A stretch of DNA of 63,560 nucleotides from Pelagibacteraceae bacterium AG-410-N23 (GTDB lineage: Bacteria; Pseudomonadota; Alphaproteobacteria; Pelagibacterales; Pelagibacteraceae), in the NCBI GenBank assembly GCA_003215055.1, contig QCKW01000005.1:1-63560 (forward strand), written 5' to 3'. Shown here in pieces: positions 8,984 through 17,789 of the stretch. Numbering within the stretch: the stretch's first letter is position 1; every line of letters starts with the position of its first letter. A program made the position numbers and the translations under genes. The notes beneath the pieces are model-generated. The model saw only the letters and a list, made by a program, of their open reading frames with translations, was not told the origin of the DNA and did no database searches.

Positions 8984-9730
8984 TTAGTTTTTCTTTATTT
9001 CACCTTCACTTGTATGGATATGATCGTGTCTATGCTCATATCTTGATAGTATTTGAGAGGCTTGTTCACCAAATAAAGCTTTATATTCATTATTTTTTGC
9101 AACATCCATTGGAGATCCTGAACAACAAACATGGCCGTTTAAACAAACCACATGATCAGTTGCACTCATGACCGTGTGTAAGTCGTGAGAAATTAACAAG
9201 ATACCACAGTTTAATTCATCTGAAATTTTCTTAATTAATTCATATAGTGCAATCTCTCCGGTGAAATCTACTCCTTGGACAGGTTCATCTAGTACCAATA
9301 ATTCTGGTTTTTTTGAGATAGCTCTTGCAAGTAATACTCTTTGAAATTCTCCGCCAGATAAATCACCTAAATTTTTATCTTTAAGATGGATGACACCAGT
9401 TAAAGATAGAGCTTCATTTATTGTTTCTTTATCAAGACTCTCAGTTAATACCATGAAATCATTTACTCTTAGCGGCAGTGTCCAATCAATTGAAATTTTC
9501 TGTGGAACATATCCAACTTTGTTTGTGTATTTTTCAACTGAACCATCAATCTTTTTGTAAATACCTAAAGCAATTTTAGCTGTTGTACTTTTTCCTGATC
9601 CATTTGGACCAATAAGAGTAACTATTTTACCTTTTTCAACTTGAAGTGATACTCCTCTAACAAGCCACTTATTATTTAAACTAAAACCAGCCTTATTTAA
9701 TTTCACAAGTATATTTTGGTCTGAGCTCAT
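8984..9730 (-). CDS. znuC: Zinc ABC transporter ATPase ZnuC
   Basis: Cytoplasmic ATPase of the zinc importer. Walker A GPNGSGKST (41-49), signature LSGGE (124-128), Walker B LLVLDEP (144-150), then LISHDLHTVMSATDHVVCLNGHVCCSG, very like E. coli ZnuC in this region. The C-terminal tail carries a small His cluster (EHRHDHIH), possibly metal-binding. First gene of znuCB-zur; the promoter region holds two Zur-type palindromes shared with divergent znuA. Confidence 0.96.
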   Translation of the reverse strand: MSSDQNILVKLNKAGFSLNNKWLVRGVSLQVEKGKIVTLIGPNGSGKSTTAKIALGIYKKIDGSVEKYTNKVGYVPQKISIDWTLPLRVNDFMVLTESLDKETINEALSLTGVIHLKDKNLGDLSGGEFQRVLLARAISKKPELLVLDEPVQGVDFTGEIALYELIKKISDELNCGILLISHDLHTVMSATDHVVCLNGHVCCSGSPMDVAKNNEYKALFGEQASQILSRYEHRHDHIHTSEGEIKKN

Positions 9731-9750
9731 TTTATTCCTTGACTAATAAA

Positions 9751-9765
9751 TGTTATATTATTACA
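9751..9765. promoter_or_regulatory. Zur-type operator, distal copy
   Basis: 15-base near-palindrome TGTTATATTATTACA, matching the perfect copy at 9769 except for one base. It lies 21 bases before the znuC ATG and 36 bases before the znuA ATG. Confidence 0.7.
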
Positions 9766-9768
9766 TAG

Positions 9769-9783
9769 TGTTATATTATAACA
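9769..9783. promoter_or_regulatory. Zur-type operator, perfect palindrome
   Basis: 15-base perfect palindrome TGTTATA-T-TATAACA, the arrangement known for alphaproteobacterial Zur sites (GTTATA-n-TATAAC core). Centre-to-centre distance to the distal copy is 18 bases. It covers the space between divergent znuC and znuA and would let one repressor control both. Confidence 0.82.
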
Positions 9784-9800
9784 ATTTAAATATACAACAT

Positions 9801-10811
9801 ATGAAAAACATTAAAAAATTACCATTTATCTTATCAATACTATCATTCTTAACTATTTTTGTACCAGCAAATGCTGAAATTAAAGTAGTTACTTCAATTA
9901 AACCTATTCATTCATTAGCAAGTTATTTAATGGATGGAATAGCAAAACCAGATTTAATAGTAGATGGCTACGCTTCTCCTCATGGTTTTGCATTAAAACC
10001 ATCACATGCAAAAATGATTCAAAATGCTGATATCATATTTTGGGTTGGTGAAGACATAGAAAGTTTTTTAGAAAAGCCACTAAAATCTATAGCAAAAAAA
10101 GCAGAGAAAATTGAATTAATGGAAATTAAAGGTCTAACTAAACTTAAATTTAGAGAAAGAAATATTTTTGAAGAACATGATCATGGTCATAAAGAAGATG
10201 ATCATGATGATCATGCTAAAAAAGAAGATGACCACGATGACCACGGACATGACGATGAACATAAAGAAGATGGTCATGATGAGCATGGTCATGAAGGACA
10301 CGCACACGGCGAATATGATCCACATATCTGGTTGGATCCAATGAATGCAAAAGTGATTTTAAGTGAAATGGCAGAACATTTAATCGAGAATGATCAAAAA
10401 AATGAAGCCAAATATAAAGCAAATCTAAAAAAAGCACATAAAGATTTAGATAAACTTACTAAGAAAGTAAAATCTGAATTAAACAAAGATTTCAAATCAA
10501 TTGTTTTTCATGATGCATATCAATATTTTGAAAAAAGATTTGGCATTAATATTCTTGGTGCATTTACTGTAAATACAGATGTAATGCCTGGTGCTGAACA
10601 GTTAGCTGAAATCAGAGAAATAATTGAACACGATAAAGTAAGTTGTATATTTTCGGAGCCACAGTTTAACCCTGATATTATTAAGGCTGTAGCAAAAGAT
10701 ACTAATGTTGCAACAGGGGTTATAGATCCATTAGGAGCAACTCTTAATCCAGGCAAGGATCTTTATTTTGATTTAATTGGCAACATGTCAAAATCTTTTA
10801 AAGGTTGTTAA
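9801..10811 (+). CDS. znuA: Periplasmic zinc-binding protein ZnuA
   Basis: Zinc receptor of ZnuABC. I start it at the ATG at 9801, not the in-frame ATG at 9750, because the shorter form (336 residues) begins with a proper signal peptide (MKNIKKLPFILSILSFLTIFV, cut near ANA-EI) and the longer one would cover the Zur operators. Cluster A-I features are a His in ASPHGF, a His- and Asp-rich loop (about residues 126-170) with 14 His, the conserved DPHIWLDP, FHDAYQYF, and a late acidic ligand region. The acidic His loop is typical of zinc- rather than manganese-specific receptors. Expressed divergently from znuCB-zur. Confidence 0.95.
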   Translation: MKNIKKLPFILSILSFLTIFVPANAEIKVVTSIKPIHSLASYLMDGIAKPDLIVDGYASPHGFALKPSHAKMIQNADIIFWVGEDIESFLEKPLKSIAKKAEKIELMEIKGLTKLKFRERNIFEEHDHGHKEDDHDDHAKKEDDHDDHGHDDEHKEDGHDEHGHEGHAHGEYDPHIWLDPMNAKVILSEMAEHLIENDQKNEAKYKANLKKAHKDLDKLTKKVKSELNKDFKSIVFHDAYQYFEKRFGINILGAFTVNTDVMPGAEQLAEIREIIEHDKVSCIFSEPQFNPDIIKAVAKDTNVATGVIDPLGATLNPGKDLYFDLIGNMSKSFKGC

Positions 10812-10853
10812 ATAAAAATTGATCTTTAGTCATAAATAATATCTAATAATGGG

Positions 10854-11852
10854 ATGAGTACAGTTTCCCTTACATTAGATGATATATTTGATTTAGCTAA
10901 AAGAACCTTATTAGCTAATGGATGTGATGATGAAACAGCTTCTATTCTGTCAGATTTAATTAGAAATGCTGAAAGAGATGGATCTTTATCTCATGGTTTA
11001 TTTAGATTACCAGCGTATGTAAGTGGTTTAAAAAGTGGAAAGATTAATGGTAAAGGAAAACCAGAAGTTAAAAAGATTTCACCAACAGTCATAAAAGTTC
11101 AAGGTAATAATTGTTTAGCCCCAGTTGTTTTAGATAAAGGTTTACCTGAATTAGCAAAAGCAGCAAAAGAAAACGGTGTGGCAGTTCTTGCAATAAACAA
11201 TTCTCATCACATGGCAGCGATGTGGCCTGAGACGGAAAAATTAGCGGAAGAAGGATTAGTTGCTTTTGCTTGTACATCATACAAGCCTGCAGTAGCACCT
11301 GCTGGAGCAATTAAACCATTGTTTGGAACAAATCCAATTTCATTTGCATGGCCTCGACCTGGAAAAACTCCAGTTGTTTATGACATGGCAACTGCATCAA
11401 TGGCAATGGGTGAAGTACAAGTTGCAAAAAGAGAAGGGCACAAAGTTCCACTTGGAACTGGTTTAACCAAAGATGGTAAAGAGACAACTGATCCAGGAGC
11501 AATAGCAGATGGTGGTGTACTCCTTCCTTTTGGTGGCTACAAAGGTTCAGCAATCGCAATGATGGTTGAGTTAATGGCAGGCGCTTTAGTTGGTGATAAT
11601 TTTAGTTTTGAAACAGCAGCCAAAGATAATAATGATGGTGGACCACCAAGCGGTGGTGAATTTATTATTGCAATTTCACCAGATAAAACTTCTGGAACTA
11701 ATTGGCAAAAACATGCTGACGAATTTTTCGATAAGATGAAATCTTTTGATGGAGTTAGACTTCCGGGTGAGAGAAGACATAAAAATAGATTAGACAAAGG
11801 TCCTCGAAATATTAACGAGGAGTTAGTAAATAAAATAAAATCTTTAAGTTAA
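10854..11852 (+). CDS. Ldh2/malate-lactate dehydrogenase family oxidoreductase (COG2055)
   Basis: 332-residue NAD(P)-dependent oxidoreductase of the L-sulfolactate/malate/delta1-piperideine-2-carboxylate family, which does not have a Rossmann fold. Supporting motifs are an N-terminal RDGSLSHGLFRLP, NNSHHMAAMWP (family His), FGTNPISFAWP, YDMATASMAMGEV for the dinucleotide and the C-terminal GVRLPGERR. Members oxidise 2-hydroxyacids or reduce cyclic imines of proline and lysine breakdown; the sequence alone does not settle which. It stands alone between znuA and the convergent xth. Its last 9 nt overlap the end of xth. Confidence 0.85.
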   Translation: MSTVSLTLDDIFDLAKRTLLANGCDDETASILSDLIRNAERDGSLSHGLFRLPAYVSGLKSGKINGKGKPEVKKISPTVIKVQGNNCLAPVVLDKGLPELAKAAKENGVAVLAINNSHHMAAMWPETEKLAEEGLVAFACTSYKPAVAPAGAIKPLFGTNPISFAWPRPGKTPVVYDMATASMAMGEVQVAKREGHKVPLGTGLTKDGKETTDPGAIADGGVLLPFGGYKGSAIAMMVELMAGALVGDNFSFETAAKDNNDGGPPSGGEFIIAISPDKTSGTNWQKHADEFFDKMKSFDGVRLPGERRHKNRLDKGPRNINEELVNKIKSLS

Positions 11853-12620
11853 AGTTATTTCAATAGGGGTGTGGTCTGATGGTTTTTCACGACCTCTTGG
11901 ATCTTTATTGATATTTATTCCTTTAACTTGATCAATTAAAGAATTTGAAACTAGAAAGTGATCAATTCTCATTCCATTGTTTTTTTGCCAAGCACCTCTC
12001 ATATAATCCCAAAAAGTATAGCCCTCTTTTGTTTCATTAAAATGTCTATAAACATCATTAAATCCTAAATTCAGCATTTCTCTAAATTTTTTTCTAATTT
12101 CTAATCTGTATAGAGCATCATCTTCAAAACTTTTAACATTGTAAACATCTTCTGCTGCCGGAATTACATTAAAATCACCTGCAAGAATTATATTTGAGTT
12201 TTTTTTAGATAATGTTTTTAATTGTTTGATCAATTGATCCATCCAGTTTTTTTTGTAATCATATTTTTCTGTATCAACAGGATTGCCATTTGGTGTGTAA
12301 ATATTGATTAATTGAACTGTCTTTTTCTTATATTCAACTTCTGCAGAAATAATTCTAGATTGTTTTAGCTTATCTTTAATTAGGTCAGTTCTGATATTAT
12401 TTAATTTCCCTTTTGAAATAATAGCAACACCATTATAGCTTTTTTGACCAAATACATGACTTTCATAATCCATTGCTGAAAAATCGTCATAAGGAAAGTT
12501 TATATCCTCAGTCTTAATTTCCTGCATCATTACAATGTCAGGCTTGTATTTTAAAAGATAACTTTTAATATTTTCAATACGAGCTCGAACAGAATTTACA
12601 TTCCACGAGGAAATAATCAT
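11844..12620 (-). CDS. xth: Exodeoxyribonuclease III
   Basis: AP endonuclease and 3'-5' exonuclease of base excision repair. I use the internal ATG at 12620, giving 258 residues: then the protein begins MIISSWNVNSVRAR with Asn7 and Glu34 at the same numbers as E. coli XthA, and the ATG overlaps the erpA stop by 1 nt (TAATG). Further catalytic motifs are AGDFNV and the C-terminal SDHTPI. A longer open frame upstream lies inside erpA and looks spurious. Full length. Confidence 0.95.
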   Translation of the reverse strand: MIISSWNVNSVRARIENIKSYLLKYKPDIVMMQEIKTEDINFPYDDFSAMDYESHVFGQKSYNGVAIISKGKLNNIRTDLIKDKLKQSRIISAEVEYKKKTVQLINIYTPNGNPVDTEKYDYKKNWMDQLIKQLKTLSKKNSNIILAGDFNVIPAAEDVYNVKSFEDDALYRLEIRKKFREMLNLGFNDVYRHFNETKEGYTFWDYMRGAWQKNNGMRIDHFLVSNSLIDQVKGININKDPRGREKPSDHTPIEITLT

Positions 12621-12937
12621 TAAAGAGAGAAAGAAACACCACAACCACAAGATGATTTTGTTTGTGGGTTTGTTATTTTGAATTGTTCACCAATTAATTC
12701 AGAAACATAATCAACTTCTGATCCTTTTAAAAGATCTGCAGATGTTTTATCGATTAGTATATTTTCATAGTTTAAATCGTCTGCTGCTTTTTCTTTATCG
12801 AAAGTAAATTCATATTGAAAGCCTGAGCAACCACCACCCTTGATAGCGATTCTAAAAAAGGACCCTTTATCCTTTTTAGACAATAAAACATTGATCTGTT
12901 TTAGTGCTTTATCAGTAAATTTAATTTCTTTAATCAT
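12620..12937 (-). CDS. erpA: Iron-sulfur cluster insertion protein ErpA/IscA family
   Basis: 105-residue A-type carrier that passes Fe-S clusters to target enzymes. The three invariant cysteines are present: Cys37 in KGGGCSGF and Cys97 and Cys99 in SSCGCG near the C-terminus. ErpA rather than IscA is suggested by its solitary position next to xth and dgt, away from any isc/suf genes, as is common in alphaproteobacteria; the subfamily is an inference. Translationally coupled to xth. Confidence 0.9.
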   Translation of the reverse strand: MIKEIKFTDKALKQINVLLSKKDKGSFFRIAIKGGGCSGFQYEFTFDKEKAADDLNYENILIDKTSADLLKGSEVDYVSELIGEQFKITNPQTKSSCGCGVSFSL

Positions 12938-12987
12938 AATTGATCACTGTTATTACTAATATAATACTTAAATTTTTATTTTAAAGG

Positions 12988-14106
12988 ATGAAAAAATACT
13001 CAAAGATAGGTCTGTTTAAAAGCAAAGGAAGAATATTTAAGGAATCTTTATCAAAATATAGAACTCCATTTCAAAGAGATAGAGACCGTATAATTCATAG
13101 TGCTTCATTTAGAAGACTGAAACATAAAACGCAGGTATTTGTTAATACAGAAGGAGACCATTATCGAACAAGAATAACTCATTCAATGGAAGTTGCTCAA
13201 ATTGCAAGATCAATAGCTCGATATCTTAATTTAAATGAGGATCTAGCAGAAACTTTAAGTTTAGCTCATGACTTAGGTCATACACCTTTTGGACACGCAG
13301 GTGAAGATGCACTAAATGAATGCATGGATGAATATGGTGGATTTGACCATAATTTACAAACTTTAAGAGTTGTCATGTTTTTAGAAAATAAATATTTAAA
13401 ATTTGATGGACTTAATCTCTCAATTGAAACATTAGAAGGATTATTAAAACACAATGGACCTGTAGATGATTTAAACTTAGTAAACAATTTAATTGGAATA
13501 AAAAAATTTAAAGATATGATTAATTTTAACACTTATCCATCAATAGAGGCTCAGATTTCAGCGATTTCTGATGATATAGCTTATAATAATCACGACATTC
13601 AAGATGGAATTAATGCAAATTTATTTAGAATAGAAGAGCTAGTTGAAATTAATTTTTTCAAAAATATCTATAAAAAATATAAAAAAAAGATTAATAAAAA
13701 TAATTATAAAATCGCAACATATCAAATTATAAGAGATTCAATTGATTTAATGATAAAAGATTTAATAAATAATACAAAAATAAATCTTAAATATAACAAG
13801 GTTAAAAATGTTAAAGATATAAATAAAACAAATTTTTTAATGGTAGATTTTTCTGATAATGTAAAAAATTCTGAGAGTGAAATAAGATTTTTTCTAAAAA
13901 CTAAAATGTATAATAATAAAGATGTACTAGCAAAAAATAATAAAGGTAAGTTAATTATAAAAAGACTATTTAATAAAATTAGATTAAATCCAAAAAAATT
14001 TATTGATAAAAATCAATTAAATATAAATAAATATAGAGCTATTTCAGACTTTATATCTGGAATGACTGATAGATATGCAATTAACTTAGATAAGAACTTC
14101 AGATGA
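12988..14106 (+). CDS. dgt: dGTP triphosphohydrolase-like protein (HD domain)
   Basis: Hydrolyses deoxynucleoside triphosphates to nucleoside and triphosphate (dGTPase family, COG0232). The metal-binding HD motif is visible: His65 in RITHSMEVAQ and His94-Asp95 in AHDLGHTPFGHAGE, with a further Asp in ISDDIAYNNHD. N-terminal FQRDRDRIIHSASFRRL is the family signature. 372 residues, close to alphaproteobacterial homologues. Placed before argS as in many alphaproteobacteria, overlapping it by 4 nt. Exact nucleotide preference is unknown. Confidence 0.94.
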   Translation: MKKYSKIGLFKSKGRIFKESLSKYRTPFQRDRDRIIHSASFRRLKHKTQVFVNTEGDHYRTRITHSMEVAQIARSIARYLNLNEDLAETLSLAHDLGHTPFGHAGEDALNECMDEYGGFDHNLQTLRVVMFLENKYLKFDGLNLSIETLEGLLKHNGPVDDLNLVNNLIGIKKFKDMINFNTYPSIEAQISAISDDIAYNNHDIQDGINANLFRIEELVEINFFKNIYKKYKKKINKNNYKIATYQIIRDSIDLMIKDLINNTKINLKYNKVKNVKDINKTNFLMVDFSDNVKNSESEIRFFLKTKMYNNKDVLAKNNKGKLIIKRLFNKIRLNPKKFIDKNQLNINKYRAISDFISGMTDRYAINLDKNFR

Positions 14107-15836
14107 ATATTTTTGATAAATATTTGGATAATATAAAAAAAATTTTGTTAGATCTTTCCAAAAAGGGAGATTTGATTTTACCTAGTTCACTTGATGGAAT
14201 TACAGCAGAGATACCACCAGCTAAGTTTGACAGTGATATTTCAACTAATGTTGCGATGGTTTTATCTAAATTAAACAAAAAATCTCCGATTGATCTTGCC
14301 GATATTTTATCAGATAAAATTAAGGGACAGGATAAATTGATTGATGAAATATCTGTTGTAAAACCAGGATTTATCAATATTAAATTTAAACCAATTTTTT
14401 GGACAAATTTTATTAAAGAAATAATTCAAAATTCTAAATCTTATGGAATAAATAACAATGAAGCTAAGAAAAACTATTTAATAGAATTTGTTTCAGCAAA
14501 TCCAACAGGACCTTTACATGTTGGTCATTGTAGGGGTGCAATTTTAGGTGACGTTATTGCAAATGTCTTATTATTTAACAAACATAAAGTAACTAAAGAA
14601 TACTATGTGAATGATTATGGTAATCAGATAATTAATTTTACAAAATCTGTTTATTTTAGAATAAGAGAAATTTCTTTTAACGAACCATTTCCAATTGACA
14701 ATGAGGAGTTATATCCCGGAGATTATTTAATTGATTTTGCAAAAAATATTTTAAATTCTAATAAAGACATTGATTTTAAGAATTTTAATAATATTTCAGA
14801 GAAATTAACTGAATTAGCTATCGAGGAAGCACTTAAGTTAATTAAAAAGAACTTAAAGAGCCTTGGTATTAATCATGATAATTTCATTAGTGAGAAAAAA
14901 TTAGTTTTAAATCATGAAGTTGAAAAGGTAATTGAATTTCTTCAAAAAAATAAATTTGTATATAAAGGAAAAATTAAAGCACCTGCAGGTGAAGATGATG
15001 ATAATTGGATAGAACGAGAACAATTACTGTTTAAATCAACTGATTTTGGTGACGATAAAGATAGAGCTTTACAAAAATCAGATAATGCATGGACTTATTT
15101 TGCAAGTGATGTTGCTTATCATAAAAATAAGTTAGATAGAAAATTTGATCAATTAATTAATATCTTAGGAGCTGACCATGCGGGTTATATTAAAAGAATT
15201 ACGTCATCAGTTGAAGCTTTATCTAATTCTAAAGGTAAATTAATTTGTAAAGTTAGTCAGTTGGTGAAGTTAATCAAAAATAAAAAACCTTTTAAAATGT
15301 CTAAGAGAAAAGGAGATTATATAACGGTAGATGATTTAATAAATGAGGTTGGTAAAGATGCAACGAGATTTATAATGTTAAACAGAAGCAGTGATGTTGA
15401 GCTTGACTTCGATTTTGATAATGTTGTTGAAAAATCTAAAGATAATCCTCTTTATTATGTTCAATATTGTTATGTAAGGATTGCATCAGTATTTAGACAT
15501 ATCGGTAAAGATCTCAAATCAGATATAAAGATTGATAAATATGATTTTGAATATTCTAAAGATGAAATCAATATCTTAAAAAAAATTTCAGAATGGCCTA
15601 AATGTATTGATACATCAAGTAATAAACTTGAACCTCACAGAATTCCTACTTACTTATTTGAATTATCATCGTTATTTCATTCATATTGGAATTTAGGAAA
15701 AGATAATCCTGATAAAAGATTTATTAATGATCAAAAAAAAGTAACAAATGATAAATTAATTTTTTTAAAAGCTATTTCTAATATAATAAAATCTGGAATG
15801 GATATCGTAGGTGTTTCTGTTCCTGAAAAAATGTAA
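14103..15836 (+). CDS. argS: Arginyl-tRNA synthetase
   Basis: Class I synthetase charging tRNA-Arg. HIGH-type motif as PTGPLHVGH (HVGH at 139-142) and an intact lysine motif KMSKRKG (398-404); many ArgRS lack this lysine. N-terminal add1 domain (about 1-110) binds the tRNA D-loop region; DALR anticodon-binding domain at the C-terminus. 577 residues, full length. Start ATG overlaps the dgt stop by 4 nt. Confidence 0.97.
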   Translation: MNIFDKYLDNIKKILLDLSKKGDLILPSSLDGITAEIPPAKFDSDISTNVAMVLSKLNKKSPIDLADILSDKIKGQDKLIDEISVVKPGFINIKFKPIFWTNFIKEIIQNSKSYGINNNEAKKNYLIEFVSANPTGPLHVGHCRGAILGDVIANVLLFNKHKVTKEYYVNDYGNQIINFTKSVYFRIREISFNEPFPIDNEELYPGDYLIDFAKNILNSNKDIDFKNFNNISEKLTELAIEEALKLIKKNLKSLGINHDNFISEKKLVLNHEVEKVIEFLQKNKFVYKGKIKAPAGEDDDNWIEREQLLFKSTDFGDDKDRALQKSDNAWTYFASDVAYHKNKLDRKFDQLINILGADHAGYIKRITSSVEALSNSKGKLICKVSQLVKLIKNKKPFKMSKRKGDYITVDDLINEVGKDATRFIMLNRSSDVELDFDFDNVVEKSKDNPLYYVQYCYVRIASVFRHIGKDLKSDIKIDKYDFEYSKDEINILKKISEWPKCIDTSSNKLEPHRIPTYLFELSSLFHSYWNLGKDNPDKRFINDQKKVTNDKLIFLKAISNIIKSGMDIVGVSVPEKM

Positions 15837-16099
15837 TGTTAAAAGAGATAAAATACATATTATTTATATTTTTAATATTTTTGTTTTTATTTTTTATTGG
15901 AAGATATTATTTTTCAGAAAATTATAAAAAAAAATCTTATAGATCTTTAAATAATATAAATGAAAAGATAAATATTTATGCTGAAAAATTGCCTATTTTA
16001 GAAAGCGATACCGAAAATATAATAGAATATATTGATCAATCAAAAGAAAAAAAAAAGAAAAAATTTAACTTTTGGAAGTTAATCAGTTCAGATGAATAA
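15836..16099 (+). CDS. Single-pass membrane protein between argS and nagZ, function unknown
   Basis: 87 residues: a membrane helix at about 6-24 (very Phe/Leu/Ile-rich), then a Lys/Asn-rich, probably extracytoplasmic tail ending in a run of lysines and KFNFWKLISSDE. No SPOR or other known domain can be seen. In many alphaproteobacteria the gene between argS and nagZ encodes an SPOR-domain protein with an N-terminal membrane helix; this one keeps place and helix but not the SPOR domain. It overlaps argS by 1 nt and nagZ by 8 nt, which supports it being translated. Confidence 0.7.
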   Translation: MLKEIKYILFIFLIFLFLFFIGRYYFSENYKKKSYRSLNNINEKINIYAEKLPILESDTENIIEYIDQSKEKKKKKFNFWKLISSDE

Positions 16100-17039
16100 G
16101 CGAAGATCTTTTATTGTAGGAATAAGTTCAACAAAACTTTTACCAAGCGAGAGATCATTTATAAAGAAATATAAACCTTGGGGAGTAATTTTGTTTACAA
16201 GAAACATTAAAAGCATTAATCAAACAAAAATCTTAACAACATCAATTAGAAAAATCTTTAATGATGATAAATACCCTATTTTAATTGATCAAGAGGGAGG
16301 AAGAGTTAATAGATTAAAGAATTTTATTTCATTTGATAATTTAACTTCTGAATTTTTTGGAAAAAAATTTATTAATAATAAAAGAGAATTTACTATTTAT
16401 TACAAGTTATTTATAGATAAAACGTCTTTTTTACTTAAAACCATGGGCATTAATATTAATACTTCTCCAGTTTTAGATTTAAGAATCAAAGGAACTTCAA
16501 ACATTATAGGAGATAGATCATTTTCTAATAACCCAAAAGTAGTTTCAAAAATTGGTGATTATTGTATTAAATATTTTCATCAAAATGGAATTGGAACAGT
16601 AATCAAGCACATTCCTGGTCATGGATTGGCTAAAGTTGATAGTCATAATTATACACCTACTGTAATAAAAAATATTGATTACTTATCTAAAATGGATTTT
16701 CTAGCATTTAAAAATAAAAAAACTTTTTTTGCAATGACAGCCCACATTATCTTTAATAAAATTGATGAATTAAACACAGTTACTCAATCACACAAAATGA
16801 TTAAGTTAATTAGAAATAAAATTGGTTTTAAAAATATTTTAATATCTGATGATCTGTCTATGAAAAGTTTAAAAGGAAATTTAAAAAAAAATGTAATAAA
16901 GACATTCAATGCAGGTTGTAATTTAGTATTACATTGTAATGGAAATTTAAAAGAAATGAAAATAATTGCAGAAAATTCACCTCTGTTAAATAAATTTTTA
17001 ATTAAAAAAACCTCACAATTTTACAAAATTTTAAGTTAA
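16092..17039 (+). CDS. nagZ: Beta-N-acetylhexosaminidase NagZ (GH3)
   Basis: Cytoplasmic glycosidase that removes N-acetylglucosamine from recycled muropeptides. GH3 signature with KHIPGHG (172-178) followed by DSH (183-185), the His-Asp pair of NagZ, and nucleophile Asp in ISDDLSMKS (about 253-254). IDQEGGRVNRL binds the sugar. 315 residues, slightly short but complete. Followed by scpA, the usual alphaproteobacterial order. Confidence 0.94.
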   Translation: MNKRRSFIVGISSTKLLPSERSFIKKYKPWGVILFTRNIKSINQTKILTTSIRKIFNDDKYPILIDQEGGRVNRLKNFISFDNLTSEFFGKKFINNKREFTIYYKLFIDKTSFLLKTMGININTSPVLDLRIKGTSNIIGDRSFSNNPKVVSKIGDYCIKYFHQNGIGTVIKHIPGHGLAKVDSHNYTPTVIKNIDYLSKMDFLAFKNKKTFFAMTAHIIFNKIDELNTVTQSHKMIKLIRNKIGFKNILISDDLSMKSLKGNLKKNVIKTFNAGCNLVLHCNGNLKEMKIIAENSPLLNKFLIKKTSQFYKILS

Positions 17040-17048
17040 TATTGCCAT

Positions 17049-17789
17049 ATGTTAAAAAGTGATTCTGTCTTATTCAAAGTAGATATTGAAAATTATAATG
17101 GACCTTTAGATGTTTTATTAGATTTAGCAAAAACTCAAAAAGTAAATTTAGAGAACATCTCCATAACTAAACTTGCAGATCAATTTCATGATTTTATTAC
17201 TAAAGAAAAAAAAATTAATTTAGAAATTGCTTCAGAATATCTATTAATGGCTGCTTGGCTAGCTTATCTTAAATCAAAATTACTGTTGCCTGGTACGCCT
17301 GAAGAAGAATTTAAAGTTCAAGAAGTAGCAGAAAAACTAAAGTTGCAACTAAAAAAATTAGAACTCATTAGACTATTATCTGAACAAATGCTCAAAAGGA
17401 AAAGATTAGGAAGAGAAATTAGAACAAGAGGTATGAGAGCTGGAATTAAATCCATTTATAACAGTGAATATAGAATTAACTTATTTGAATTATTAAAATC
17501 ATATTCAAATATAATTATGAAAAAAGATTTTCAAAAAATTAGTATTCCTAAGCTACCCGTCTTCACAACAGAAGAGGGAATAAAAACAATCAAAGAATTT
17601 TTTGGAAAATTAATTGATTGGAAAAAATTAGATGATTTAATACCTAGAAATTTTAAAAGTACATCAAAATATAAAAGAACTGGGAAAGCTGGTATTTTTG
17701 CTGGTTCTTTAGAATTAGCTAAAGAAGGTAACATTAAAATTAAGCAAGATAATTTGTTTGATGATATTTATATAAAAGAAAATAAATGA
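17049..17789 (+). CDS. scpA: Segregation and condensation protein ScpA
   Basis: Kleisin subunit of the SMC-ScpAB chromosome-condensing complex. 246 residues; the N-terminal kleisin signature YNGPLDVLLDLAKTQKVNL and ASEYLLMAAWLAYLKSKLLLP are typical. It runs with scpB, overlapping it by 4 nt. No SMC gene lies in this window. Confidence 0.95.
   Translation: MLKSDSVLFKVDIENYNGPLDVLLDLAKTQKVNLENISITKLADQFHDFITKEKKINLEIASEYLLMAAWLAYLKSKLLLPGTPEEEFKVQEVAEKLKLQLKKLELIRLLSEQMLKRKRLGREIRTRGMRAGIKSIYNSEYRINLFELLKSYSNIIMKKDFQKISIPKLPVFTTEEGIKTIKEFFGKLIDWKKLDDLIPRNFKSTSKYKRTGKAGIFAGSLELAKEGNIKIKQDNLFDDIYIKENK

Noticed and set aside
9750-9800. Longer N-terminus for ZnuA
   Set aside because: It would put a Tyr/Asn-rich stretch before the signal peptide and place coding sequence over both Zur operators.
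10134-10437. Reverse-strand ORFs inside znuA
   Set aside because: They are reverse readings of the His/Asp repeat region (Met/Ile/Val or His-rich nonsense), with znuA clearly coding.
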